In this document: positions 1 through 6,612 of the stretch, in pieces
How the letters are laid out: each line of letters starts with the position of its first letter
Numbering within the stretch: position 1 is the first letter of the stretch
From: Alphaproteobacteria bacterium
GTDB taxonomy: Bacteria > Pseudomonadota > Alphaproteobacteria > UBA8366
Length of the DNA stretch: 8,098 bases
NCBI GenBank assembly: GCA_030743445.1
Contig: JASLSL010000052.1
Location: forward strand, 1 to 8,098
Direction: 5' to 3'
Notes under the pieces: generated by a model
What the model was told of the DNA's origin: nothing
The model's database searches: none
What the model saw: the letters and a program-made list of their open reading frames with translations, nothing else
Made by a program: the position numbers and the translations under genes

Positions 1-247
1 CGACACAGCGGCGCAGTTTGGTGAGCTTGTCGCGGGCCTCGGCGATCGACTGGCAGACCGCGGTTCCGACCTCAATCTGGGCACGGATGAACTCGGGCCT
101 GACGGCGCCGCAATCCTCATCGATCAGGGCTTCGCAGTCGCGCATCACGTCTTCCGGCGGATCGGCGACGAGGTCGCGGGTCTCGGGATCGACGAGCAGG
201 TATTCCTCCTCGATGCCGATGGTGAAGGGTTGTTCGCGATGAGGCAT
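1..247 (-). CDS. GCS2/YbdK-type carboxylate-amine ligase (glutamate-cysteine ligase family 2), N-terminal fragment
   Basis: Only the first 82 codons are in the window; the rest lies beyond the left edge. The start is ATG at 245-247, with a weak GAGA-like ribosome site about 8 bases before it. The visible protein opens with FTIGIEEEYLLVDPETRDLV (residues 8-27). This is the typical first strand of the glutamate-cysteine ligase family 2 fold, whose acidic EEE run helps bind Mg-ATP. It continues with QIEVGTAVCQSIAEA (about 58-72), another family hallmark. Members join an amino group to a carboxylate using ATP, and YbdK itself has weak glutamate-cysteine ligase activity. The physiological substrate is usually unknown. 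The gene sits 13 bases downstream of the formylglutamate amidohydrolase-like gene on the same strand, so the two are probably co-transcribed. Family assignment is firm; substrate is not. Confidence 0.85.
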   Translation of the reverse strand, partial: MPHREQPFTIGIEEEYLLVDPETRDLVADPPEDVMRDCEALIDEDCGAVRPEFIRAQIEVGTAVCQSIAEARDKLTKLRRCV

Positions 248-260
248 CGTTTCGCTTTTC

Positions 261-1079
261 TCAGGCCGCCTGGAACGGTTGCGCCAAGGCGGGATCCCGG
301 AGGATCGGCGCTAAGGCCCGGGCGATGATCCCGGCCCATTCTTCGGCACCGTGGTGGGTGTCGATCAAATCCTGGCGAACCTCCAACAGCACATTCGCCA
401 GCCCGGCCGGCAGGGCGTGGTTTTCCATCGTATAACCATAAGGGTCGAGTCCCGAATAGGGCTCGTTGTCACCGATAGTTAGCTTTGCATCCGACGAGAG
501 CGCCTCAATCAAAGGATCGGCGATACGCCGGTCCCGGTTCGACAACACACCGATATGCCACGGCCGCTCGACCCCCCGCATCACCGGGGTGCAGCTATGG
601 ATCGAGACCATGGTCGCCGCCGCCCCGTTCTCGCGGATGCGATCGAGCGTCTTGCCGATCGTCCGGTGGTAGGGCCAGTAGAACGCCTCGGCCCGCGACG
701 CCCGTGCCCCTGCGTCGAGCCCGCGATTGCCCGGCACGACGATGCCATCGCTGATCTCTCGGATCGAGGTCGGATCGTCGAGCGGCCGGTTGCAGTCGAT
801 CATCAGGCGCGAGTAACCGGCGAGCACCGCCGGCGCATCGAGTGCCGCGGCGAGATGCTCGGTCATCTCCCAGGCGCCGATGTCGTAGCCGACGTGGCGC
901 GCGAGCACCGCCGGATCGAGGCCGAGGGTCCCAAGCGCCTGCGGAATGGCGTTGCTGGCATGGTCGCAGACCAGCACCACCGGCACCGTGCCCCCGGCGT
1001 TAATCTCGGTGCACGGCGGCGGATCCTCCGGGCCGGCCGCGGGCGGCCTTGGGTCGTTAGCTGGATTGCGCTTCACCAT
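261..1079 (-). CDS. N-formylglutamate amidohydrolase family protein
   Basis: A 272-residue protein of the FGase family (PF05013), the usual length for the group. Visible motifs are VCDHASNAIP (37-46), RHVGYDIGAW (61-70), SRLMIDCNRP (90-99), SIHSCTPVM (159-167, with H161), NEPYSG (205-210) and LLEVRQDLI (231-239). The conserved Asp/His/Glu positions suggest a Zn-dependent hydrolase related to HutG, which releases formate from N-formyl-L-glutamate in histidine catabolism. No hut genes are visible. The partner here is a GCS2-type ligase, so the true substrate may be another N-acyl amino acid. It has no signal peptide and should be cytosolic. The ATG at 1077-1079 leaves a poorly conserved, Pro-rich lead of about 25 residues and has no Shine-Dalgarno. 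A TATAGT box only 8 bases upstream suggests a very short leader, or a later start such as the GTG at residue 32. Confidence 0.88.
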   Translation of the reverse strand: MVKRNPANDPRPPAAGPEDPPPCTEINAGGTVPVVLVCDHASNAIPQALGTLGLDPAVLARHVGYDIGAWEMTEHLAAALDAPAVLAGYSRLMIDCNRPLDDPTSIREISDGIVVPGNRGLDAGARASRAEAFYWPYHRTIGKTLDRIRENGAAATMVSIHSCTPVMRGVERPWHIGVLSNRDRRIADPLIEALSSDAKLTIGDNEPYSGLDPYGYTMENHALPAGLANVLLEVRQDLIDTHHGAEEWAGIIARALAPILRDPALAQPFQAA

Positions 1080-1166
1080 GGCGCGAAACTATAGCGAAAT
1101 TCGCCGGCCGAGCCATGCCCCAACGGCGTTGCCAGCGGACCCCGCGCGCGGTACATCCGTCGCACC
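1080..1166. promoter_or_regulatory. Divergent intergenic promoter region
   Basis: This 87-base spacer separates two outward-facing genes, so it should hold both promoters. On the minus strand TATAGT (plus 1088-1093) is a good -10 match lying 8 bases before the leftward ATG, which would give an almost leaderless transcript. On the plus strand TTGCCA (1129-1134) is a 5/6 match to a -35 and is followed after 17 bases by the poor -10 TACATC (1152-1157), again close to the MFS start. Neither start has a clear Shine-Dalgarno. The boxes are read by eye and remain weak evidence. Confidence 0.3.
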
Positions 1167-2447
1167 ATGTCCCGATCGCCTTCTCCAACCGGAACCACAC
1201 GCATCGAGCGCCTGGCGCTCGCCTACCTCGCCTGGGGGCTGGGGACGATCGCCTTCGCCTATGCCTGGCTGCACCGGGTCATGCCGAGCGTGATGGTCGA
1301 CCATCTGATGGCCGATTTCGCGGTCGGCGGAGCGATCCTCGGGAATCTCTCGGCGATCTATTTCTATGCCTATGCGGGGATGCAGCTTCCGGTCGGCGTG
1401 GTGGTCGACAAGTGGGGCGCGCGCAAGCCACTCGCCGTGGCCTTGATCTTCGCGGCCGCCGGCAGCGCGCTCTTCGGGTCCGCCGAGTCCGTCGGTCCCG
1501 CTTATTTAGGCCGCCTATTGATCGGCGCCGGCTGCGCCTTTGCCTTCGTCGCCACATTGAAATACGCGACCGACCGGTTCCCGCCGGAACGCCTTGCGAT
1601 GCTGTCGGGCGCGGTGTTGTTGATCGGGCTCCTGGGCGGCGTTGGCGGCCAGGCGCCGACCGGCATGCTGATCGAGGCGATCGGCTGGCGCCATTCCATG
1701 TACGCCCTGGCGGCCGCCGGGGTGATGTTGGCGCTCCTCGCGTGGCTCGCGTTCCACGACGCGCCCGGGCCGACCGGACACGATATCGGCACGGACAGCC
1801 GCAAGCTGCTCGCGGGGCTTGGCGAGGTGCTGCGTCTGCCGCAGGTCTGGATCGTCACGCTCTACGGGACGGCGGTCGCCGCACCGGTTTTCGCGTTTGC
1901 CGCGCTGTGGGGCGTGCCCTATCTGATGCAGATTTACGGCTTGCCGCGCGAGGCCGCCGCCGCCATGACCTCGGCGATGCTGATCGGGATGGGCGGTGGC
2001 AGTTTTCTGTTCGGTTGGGTTTCGGACCGGCTCGGGCGGCGTCGTCCGGTGATGCTGGCCGGGGCGGCCTCTGCCGCCGTTCTCATGTCCCTGATCCTCT
2101 ATGGACCCGACCTGCCGCCGGTCGTCGTGGCGGTGTTGTTGTTCCTCTGCGGGATCTCGGGCGGCGCCATCGTCCTCAGTTTCGTCGGTGCCGCCGAGCA
2201 CGGCCCGCCCGATGCGAGTGGTGCTGCGATTTCGTTCGCCAACACGATGATCATCGCATCGGGCGCACTGAGCCAGCCGCTGGTCGGTTTGCTGCTCGAC
2301 CTCAACTGGGACGGCGCGATGGCGGAGGGTGCCCGGGTCTATCCGCCCGAAGCCTACGCCATCGCCTTCGCCCCCTTGCCGGCACTGTTCGCCGCCGGGC
2401 TGCTGCTCGCGCTGGTCTTCAGGGAGCGCGATTCCGCCGCCGTGTAA
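1167..2447 (+). CDS. MFS transporter, 12 predicted membrane helices
   Basis: A 426-residue inner-membrane protein with the length and hydrophobic pattern of the major facilitator superfamily. The first helix starts near residue 16. Motif A appears in both halves: GVVVDKWGARK (77-87) between helices 2 and 3, and GWVSDRLGRRR (283-293) between helices 8 and 9, as expected from the internal duplication. The central polar loop (about 198-220) joins the two six-helix halves. GRLLIGAGCAFAF (115-127) resembles the helix-4 motif B region, and an RVMPSVM segment (37-43) follows helix 1, as in anion:cation symporter-like members. It probably moves a small organic anion or sugar by proton symport or antiport, but the sequence does not show which. 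The ATG at 1167 has no clear ribosome site. The gene stands alone, divergent from the amidohydrolase and 85 bases before the GntR regulator, which could control it but has its own promoter region. Confidence 0.9.
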   Translation: MSRSPSPTGTTRIERLALAYLAWGLGTIAFAYAWLHRVMPSVMVDHLMADFAVGGAILGNLSAIYFYAYAGMQLPVGVVVDKWGARKPLAVALIFAAAGSALFGSAESVGPAYLGRLLIGAGCAFAFVATLKYATDRFPPERLAMLSGAVLLIGLLGGVGGQAPTGMLIEAIGWRHSMYALAAAGVMLALLAWLAFHDAPGPTGHDIGTDSRKLLAGLGEVLRLPQVWIVTLYGTAVAAPVFAFAALWGVPYLMQIYGLPREAAAAMTSAMLIGMGGGSFLFGWVSDRLGRRRPVMLAGAASAAVLMSLILYGPDLPPVVVAVLLFLCGISGGAIVLSFVGAAEHGPPDASGAAISFANTMIIASGALSQPLVGLLLDLNWDGAMAEGARVYPPEAYAIAFAPLPALFAAGLLLALVFRERDSAAV

Positions 2448-2459
2448 CGCTTACGCCGC

Positions 2460-2507
2460 TTGACCTTTCGGCGCGGGCGATCCTAGGTTGAATTGGTATT
2501 ACCTTTA
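2460..2507 (+). promoter_or_regulatory. Candidate promoter and FadR/PdhR-type operator before the GntR regulator
   Basis: TTGACC (2460-2465) matches the -35 consensus at 5 of 6 bases. TAGGTT (2484-2489), 18 bases on, is a poor -10. Immediately downstream, AATTGGTATTACCTTTA (2491-2507) contains the exact palindromic core GGT-ATT-ACC (2495-2503) with a perfect left flank AATT and an imperfect right flank. FadR-subfamily GntR proteins such as PdhR and LldR bind AATTGGTnnnACCAATT-like sites. The site would overlap the predicted transcription start and lies about 25 bases before the regulator's start codon, a good position for autorepression. The core match is seen directly; its use as an operator is inferred. 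Confidence 0.5.
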
Positions 2508-2532
2508 GACCGCATGAACGAAAGAGGCCGGT

Positions 2533-3282
2533 GTGAGCCAGACGGTGTTCGGCAAAATCGCGCGTGAGCGGGTCTCCGACCGGGTCGCGGCGGAAATCCT
2601 GCGGCTGATCACGAGCGGCGACCTGCCGCCGGGCGAGAAACTGCCGGCCGAGCGCCAACTCGCCGAGATGATGAAGGTCAGCCGGGTTTCGATCCGCGCG
2701 GCGCTGCAACGTCTGCAGGGCCAGGGTTTCGTCAGCGCGGTGCAGGGCGGCGGCACCCGGGTGGTTTCGGCGACGGGCGACACGGAGCCGGCGTTGACCG
2801 AGCTCGTCCGGATCGACCGCTCGAACCTGCACGACCTCGCCGAAATCCGCTCGAACCTCGAAGTCTGGGCGGCGCGGCGCGCGGCGGAAAACGCACGGCC
2901 AAAGCACCTGGAGGAGATGGCGGCGAGCTTGGAGGCGATGGCCTCGCCCGAGCGCGACGCCCATGAGCGCGCGCTCGACGACGTGGCGTTCCATCTCGCC
3001 GTCGCACGAGCCTCGGGCAGCGCGGTTTACCTCCACATCCTGACGGTGATCCGCGACATCCTGACCGAGATGCTCGACTACCACCGCTACGAGCTGTTCG
3101 GCACCCCGGAGGACGACGCGGCGGTTTTGGCCCAACACCGCGCGATCTTCGACGCCATCGAGGCGCAAGACGCATCAGGCGCGGCCGAGGCGATGGATCG
3201 GCATCTGAGCTGGGTGTTGGAGCATTACCGCACGCCGGAGGGGGCAGCCGCCCCCGCTTCGCGTTCGGACGCGGCGGAGTAA
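2533..3282 (+). CDS. FadR-subfamily GntR transcriptional regulator (wHTH + FCD domain)
   Basis: A 249-residue DNA-binding regulator. Residues about 11-78 form the GntR winged helix: LPPGEKLPAERQLAEMM (31-47) leads into the recognition helix VSRVSIRAALQRL (49-61) and the wing GFVSAVQGGGTRVV (65-78). Residues about 97-232 are an all-helical FCD ligand domain. D150, H154, H202 and H224 fit the Asp/His/His/His metal-binding tetrad of this domain in spacing, so it probably binds a divalent metal that coordinates a small carboxylate effector. Family effectors include pyruvate, lactate, galactonate and acyl-CoA. I chose the GTG at 2533 because AGAGG (2523-2527) lies 5 bases before it. Pyruvate kinase follows 5 bases after the stop, so the two are almost certainly co-transcribed, and a PdhR-like half-conserved operator lies upstream. 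The effector is unknown. Confidence 0.92.
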   Translation: MSQTVFGKIARERVSDRVAAEILRLITSGDLPPGEKLPAERQLAEMMKVSRVSIRAALQRLQGQGFVSAVQGGGTRVVSATGDTEPALTELVRIDRSNLHDLAEIRSNLEVWAARRAAENARPKHLEEMAASLEAMASPERDAHERALDDVAFHLAVARASGSAVYLHILTVIRDILTEMLDYHRYELFGTPEDDAAVLAQHRAIFDAIEAQDASGAAEAMDRHLSWVLEHYRTPEGAAAPASRSDAAE

Positions 3283-3287
3283 GCGGT

Positions 3288-4700
3288 ATGCGCCGCAACC
3301 ATCTGACCAAGATCGTGGCGACCCTGGGGCCGGCGAGCTCGGACCCGGCGACGATCCGCACCCTGTTCGAGAGCGGGGTCGACGTATTCCGCCTCAACTT
3401 CAGCCACGGCAGCCATGACGACCATCTGGCGAGCGTCAACGCGATACGGGAGATCGAACGGGACACTGGACGCCCGATCGCGATCATGATGGATTTGCAG
3501 GGCCCGAAGCTCCGCGTCGGCAACTTCGCCGCGGGTGAGGCGACGATCGAGAACGGCGATACGTTCCGGCTCGATCTCGACGAGGAGGACGGCGACGCAA
3601 GCCGGGTCAGCTTGCCGCACCGGGAGATATTCGAGGCGCTCGAGGTCGGCAACGATCTTCTGGTCAACGATGGGCGTATTCGTTTGCGGGTCAAGGAATG
3701 CGGCCCCGACTTTGCTTTGACCGAGGTCGTTACCGGCGGCGTGATCTCGAACCACAAGGGCGTCAACGTGCCGGGCGTCGTGCTGCCGCTCTCCCCGCTG
3801 ACCGAGAAGGATCGCGCCGATATGCGGTTCGGCCTCGACCAGGGGGTCGACTGGTGCGCGTTGTCCTTCATCCAGCGGCCCGAGGATCTGGCCGAGGCGC
3901 GACGGCTCGTTGCCGGACGCGCGGCGATCATGACCAAGCTGGAGAAGCCGGCGGCGATCGACCGGCTCGACGAGATCATCGAGCTCAGCGACGCGGTGAT
4001 GGTGGCGCGCGGCGACCTCGGCGTCGAGCTTCCGCCCGAGGAGGTGCCGTCGCTGCAGAAGCAGATCGTGCGCGTCTGCCGCCAGGCGGGCAAGCCGGTG
4101 GTCGTCGCCACGCAGATGCTGGAATCGATGGTCAGCGCGCCGCAACCGACCCGGGCCGAGGCCTCGGATGTCGCGACCGCGGTGTTCGACGGCGCCGACG
4201 CGGTGATGCTGTCCGCCGAATCCGCGGTCGGAAAGTTCCCGGTCGAGTCGGTCGGGATGATGAGCCGGATCATCGAACGGGTCGAACAAGCGCCGAGATG
4301 GCGAGGCCTGATGGACGCCGACCAACCGGAGCCCGAAGCGACCGCGGCCGACGCGATCAGCGCCGCGGCGCACCAAGTCGCGCACACGCTCTCGGCGGCG
4401 GCGATCGTGACCTACACGACCTCGGGCTCGACCACCTTTCGCGCCGCCCGCGAGCGGCCCGCCGTTCCGATTATCGGCCTGACGCCGAACCAGAATACGG
4501 CGCGTCGTCTCGCCATCGTTTGGGGTGTCCACAGCATCTTTACCAGCGACGCCGATAGCTTCGAGGACATGGCGGAAAAAGCCGGCCGCCACGCCTTGGC
4601 CGACGGATTCGCCAAGGCTGGCGACCGCATCATCATCACCGCCGGTGTTCCCTTCGGCACACCGGGCGCCACCAACCTGCTGCGCATCGCCAGGGTCTGA
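3288..4700 (+). CDS. pyk: Pyruvate kinase
   Basis: A full-length 470-residue pyruvate kinase, which transfers phosphate from phosphoenolpyruvate to ADP, giving pyruvate and ATP in the cytosol. Motifs in order are TKIVATLGPASS (7-18), RLNFSHG (35-41), MDLQGPKLRVG (68-78) opening the B domain, the signature IMTKLEKPAAID (214-225) with catalytic K217 and Mg ligand E219, ARGDLGVELP (240-249) with Mg ligand D243, GKPVVVATQMLESM (268-281) and PTRAEASDVATAVFDGADAV (287-306). The C-terminal effector domain (about 350-470) is present. All core catalytic residues I can place are intact. ATG at 3288 has GGAG (3276-3279) 8 bases upstream, inside the last codons of the GntR gene, so translation is likely coupled. 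It converges on the oxygenase-like gene with 3 bases between stops. Whether it is the cell's only pyruvate kinase cannot be told from the window. Confidence 0.97.
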   Translation: MRRNHLTKIVATLGPASSDPATIRTLFESGVDVFRLNFSHGSHDDHLASVNAIREIERDTGRPIAIMMDLQGPKLRVGNFAAGEATIENGDTFRLDLDEEDGDASRVSLPHREIFEALEVGNDLLVNDGRIRLRVKECGPDFALTEVVTGGVISNHKGVNVPGVVLPLSPLTEKDRADMRFGLDQGVDWCALSFIQRPEDLAEARRLVAGRAAIMTKLEKPAAIDRLDEIIELSDAVMVARGDLGVELPPEEVPSLQKQIVRVCRQAGKPVVVATQMLESMVSAPQPTRAEASDVATAVFDGADAVMLSAESAVGKFPVESVGMMSRIIERVEQAPRWRGLMDADQPEPEATAADAISAAAHQVAHTLSAAAIVTYTTSGSTTFRAARERPAVPIIGLTPNQNTARRLAIVWGVHSIFTSDADSFEDMAEKAGRHALADGFAKAGDRIIITAGVPFGTPGATNLLRIARV

Positions 4701-4703
4701 AGC

Positions 4704-5246
4704 TTAAACATACGGTGCGTCGGTGAAGTCGATACTGCCGACCTGCACGTTGGTCACGACGCAGACTCGGGCTTCGTCGCCCTCGTTCTTTTCGCTCCAA
4801 TGGGCGACATCGCCCGGGAACAGCGCCAGCGTCCCCGTCATCGTCGCCACCCGTCCGATCGGATGGTCGAACACGATGGCGCCGCCGCCCTGCGGGTAAT
4901 AGGTGCAGACGACGGACGTTACCCCGTGGTCGTGCCGTTTGATGCCCTGGCCCGGTTCGTAGACGTTGACCCAGCCGAGGTAATGCCGCGGCTCGTCGAC
5001 CGACCCAAGGTAGAGGTCGGTGTAATACTTCATCCGGCGGAACAGCCAGTGCCGGGCTTCGGTCTGGTCGCCGAGCCAGATGTTGCCCATCTCGGGCACC
5101 TCCATGTCCTCGTCGCCGTCGATCAGCGGATGTTCGAGCGGTTGCTCCTCCGTCGTCCGGAACGACTCCAGGAGTTCCACGTTCATCCGTTCCGCGACCG
5201 CTCCGGTGAACCGGTAGGTCTCGATATTTTTAGCGTCATCGTTCAT
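4704..5246 (-). CDS. Putative 2OG-Fe(II) oxygenase / double-stranded beta-helix protein
   Basis: A 180-residue protein whose C-terminal half reads like a small 2-oxoglutarate/Fe(II) dioxygenase barrel of the 2OG-FeII_Oxy_5 kind. GWVNVYEPGQGIKRHDHGVT (91-110) supplies candidate metal ligands H105 and H107 (or H105 and D106), GGGAIVFDHP (120-129) is the following strand pair, and TGTLALFPGDVAHWSEKN (137-154) carries the distal H149. R160 sits where the 2-oxoglutarate-binding Arg is expected. The N-terminal part (1-85) is helical and acidic. It would hydroxylate a small molecule or protein side chain. A cupin-type metalloenzyme without 2-oxoglutarate is the main alternative. The ATG at 5244-5246 lacks a Shine-Dalgarno. 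It is last in the minus-strand block, 79 bases after the enolase-like gene, and the AT-rich gap may give it its own promoter. Function is uncertain. Confidence 0.72.
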   Translation of the reverse strand: MNDDAKNIETYRFTGAVAERMNVELLESFRTTEEQPLEHPLIDGDEDMEVPEMGNIWLGDQTEARHWLFRRMKYYTDLYLGSVDEPRHYLGWVNVYEPGQGIKRHDHGVTSVVCTYYPQGGGAIVFDHPIGRVATMTGTLALFPGDVAHWSEKNEGDEARVCVVTNVQVGSIDFTDAPYV

Positions 5247-5325
5247 CGTTTCGACATATTGGCTATATTGTGCAAATGCGCAAGATGAACGAAACCAGGA
5301 CCCGCGATTAATTCGAATGCGGCGG
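5247..5325 (-). promoter_or_regulatory. AT-rich control region with a 16-base inverted repeat upstream of the oxygenase-like gene
   Basis: This gap is much more AT-rich than its surroundings. At 5268-5283 lies TTGTGCAAATGCGCAA, two 7-base arms that match as inverted repeats at 6 of 7 positions around an AA centre, a size typical of a dimeric repressor site. On the minus strand it is followed by AATATAGCCAATATG, which offers several -10-like boxes (for example AATATA, plus 5264-5269) 18-30 bases before the oxygenase start. This suggests an internal promoter, with the repeat near its -35. No protein that binds it is identified. Confidence 0.35.
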
Positions 5326-6612
5326 TTATCGCCTCCAAGGAAAGGCGGATCGCGACGGCAACGCGCCGCCGTTATCGAGGGCTTCGGCGATGCGCAGCCC
5401 CTCGTTCCACTTGGCCATGCGCTCGGAGCGGGCGAACGACCCGACCTTGAGTTGCCCGGCGCCCCAACCGACCGCGAGGTGGACGATGGTGACGTCCTCG
5501 GTCTCGCCCGAACGGGCCGAGATCACCGCACCCCACCCCGCCGCCGTCGCCACCTCGAAGGCCGCGTACGCCTCGCTCAATGTGCCGGCCTGGTTGGGTT
5601 TGACCAGGACCGCGTTGCAGGCGCCGGCCTCGGCCGCGCGCGCCACCCGGTCCGCGTCGGTCACCAGATAATCGTCGCCGATGATCTGCACCCGGTCGCC
5701 GACCGCCTTGGTGAATTCGACCAGCCCCGCCTCGTCGTCTTCCGCCAAGGGGTCCTCGATCGAGACAATGGGGTAGCGCTCGATCCACCCTTGCAGCATC
5801 TCGGCGAGAGCGTCGCTGTCGAGCTCGCGCCCTTCGAGCCCGAGGCGGTATTGCCCGCCCTCGCCGAATTCGGACGCCGCGACGTCGAGCGAGATCGCGA
5901 CCTGCTCGCCCGGTATCAGCCCCGCCTTCTCGATCGCCCTGACCAAGGTTTCGAGGGCCGCCTCGTTGGTCTCGAAGACGGGCCAATAGCCACCCTCGTC
6001 GGCGACACCCTGGAGCACTCCCGCTTCGTCCATGATCCGGCCGGCGGCGCGGTAGACCTCGGCGGTCCAGTCGAGGGCCTGCGTGTAATCATCGGCCCCG
6101 ACCGCGATCACCATGAAGTCCTGCACGTCGACGCGCCTAGCGGCGTGCGCCCCGCCGCCGAATATCTGGATTTCCGGCAGCGGCATGGTCCGGGGCGCGA
6201 GCCCGCCGAGATAGCGCCAGAGCGACTGGCCCGAGGCCGCGGCGGCCGCATGCGCCACCGCCATCGAGACGGCGACCGTGGCGTTGCCGCCGAGCCGGCT
6301 CTTGTCCTCGGTGCCGTCGAGCTCGATCAACAGTTGGTCGATCGCCGCCTGGTCCTCGGCACCGACGCCGGTCAGCGCCTCGCCGATTTCGCCCTCGATG
6401 GCGGCAACGGCGCCCGTTACGTCGAGGCCGCCGAAGGCATCGCCGCCATCCCGGCGATCGGCCGCCTCGCCGCTGCCCATCGAGGCGCCGGCGGGCGCAA
6501 TGGCCCGACCCACGGCCCCGCCGGCGAGCCTGACCTCGACCTCGACGGTGGGTCGACCGCGGGAATCCCATACCCGCCGGCCGCGCAAATCTTGTATCGC
6601 CGTCCAGTTCAC
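5326..6612 (-). CDS. Divergent enolase (phosphopyruvate hydratase) family protein
   Basis: A 428-residue enolase homologue, the normal family length. Conserved parts include VWDSRGRPTVEVEV (14-27), GAS with S44, GGGAHA with H156, VADEGGYWP (203-211, E206), D243, SIEDPLAEDD (284-293, E286), IGDDYLVTDADRV (311-323, D313), VLVKPNQAGTLSEA (335-348, K338) and GQLKVGSFARSERMAKWN (386-403, K389). All three Mg ligands and the base lysine K338 are therefore present. Odd features are D165 in QDFM instead of the usual QEFM Glu, SARSGET (365-371) in place of SHRSGET, PAGASMG (40-46) instead of PSGASTG, and loss of the Asn residues flanking GGxHA. It may be an active but slower enolase or act on another phospho-hydroxy acid. 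The GTG start at 6612 was chosen because homology begins there, GGGAG (6621-6625) is 8 bases before it, and GTGA overlaps the kinase stop. Confidence 0.9.
   Translation of the reverse strand: MNWTAIQDLRGRRVWDSRGRPTVEVEVRLAGGAVGRAIAPAGASMGSGEAADRRDGGDAFGGLDVTGAVAAIEGEIGEALTGVGAEDQAAIDQLLIELDGTEDKSRLGGNATVAVSMAVAHAAAAASGQSLWRYLGGLAPRTMPLPEIQIFGGGAHAARRVDVQDFMVIAVGADDYTQALDWTAEVYRAAGRIMDEAGVLQGVADEGGYWPVFETNEAALETLVRAIEKAGLIPGEQVAISLDVAASEFGEGGQYRLGLEGRELDSDALAEMLQGWIERYPIVSIEDPLAEDDEAGLVEFTKAVGDRVQIIGDDYLVTDADRVARAAEAGACNAVLVKPNQAGTLSEAYAAFEVATAAGWGAVISARSGETEDVTIVHLAVGWGAGQLKVGSFARSERMAKWNEGLRIAEALDNGGALPSRSAFPWRR

Noticed and set aside
2454..2473. CGCCG...CGGCG hairpin after the MFS stop as a terminator
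   Set aside because: Only a 5-base stem with a 10-base loop and no T-run. It also overlaps the likely -35 of the GntR gene.
1115..2491. Long plus-strand open frame (458 codons) over the MFS gene
   Set aside because: It is Arg-rich, has no recognisable motif, and lies in another frame of a clear 12-helix transporter. It is a typical shadow in high-GC DNA.
2732..4592. Two long minus-strand open frames (551 and 455 codons) opposite gntR and pyk
   Set aside because: Low-complexity Ser/Arg/Pro-rich or Asp/Arg/His-rich translations with no motifs, antisense to well-supported genes.
5321..5333. GGCG...CGCC hairpin at the end of the enolase-like gene as a terminator
   Set aside because: A 4-base stem overlapping the stop codon, with no T-run on either strand.
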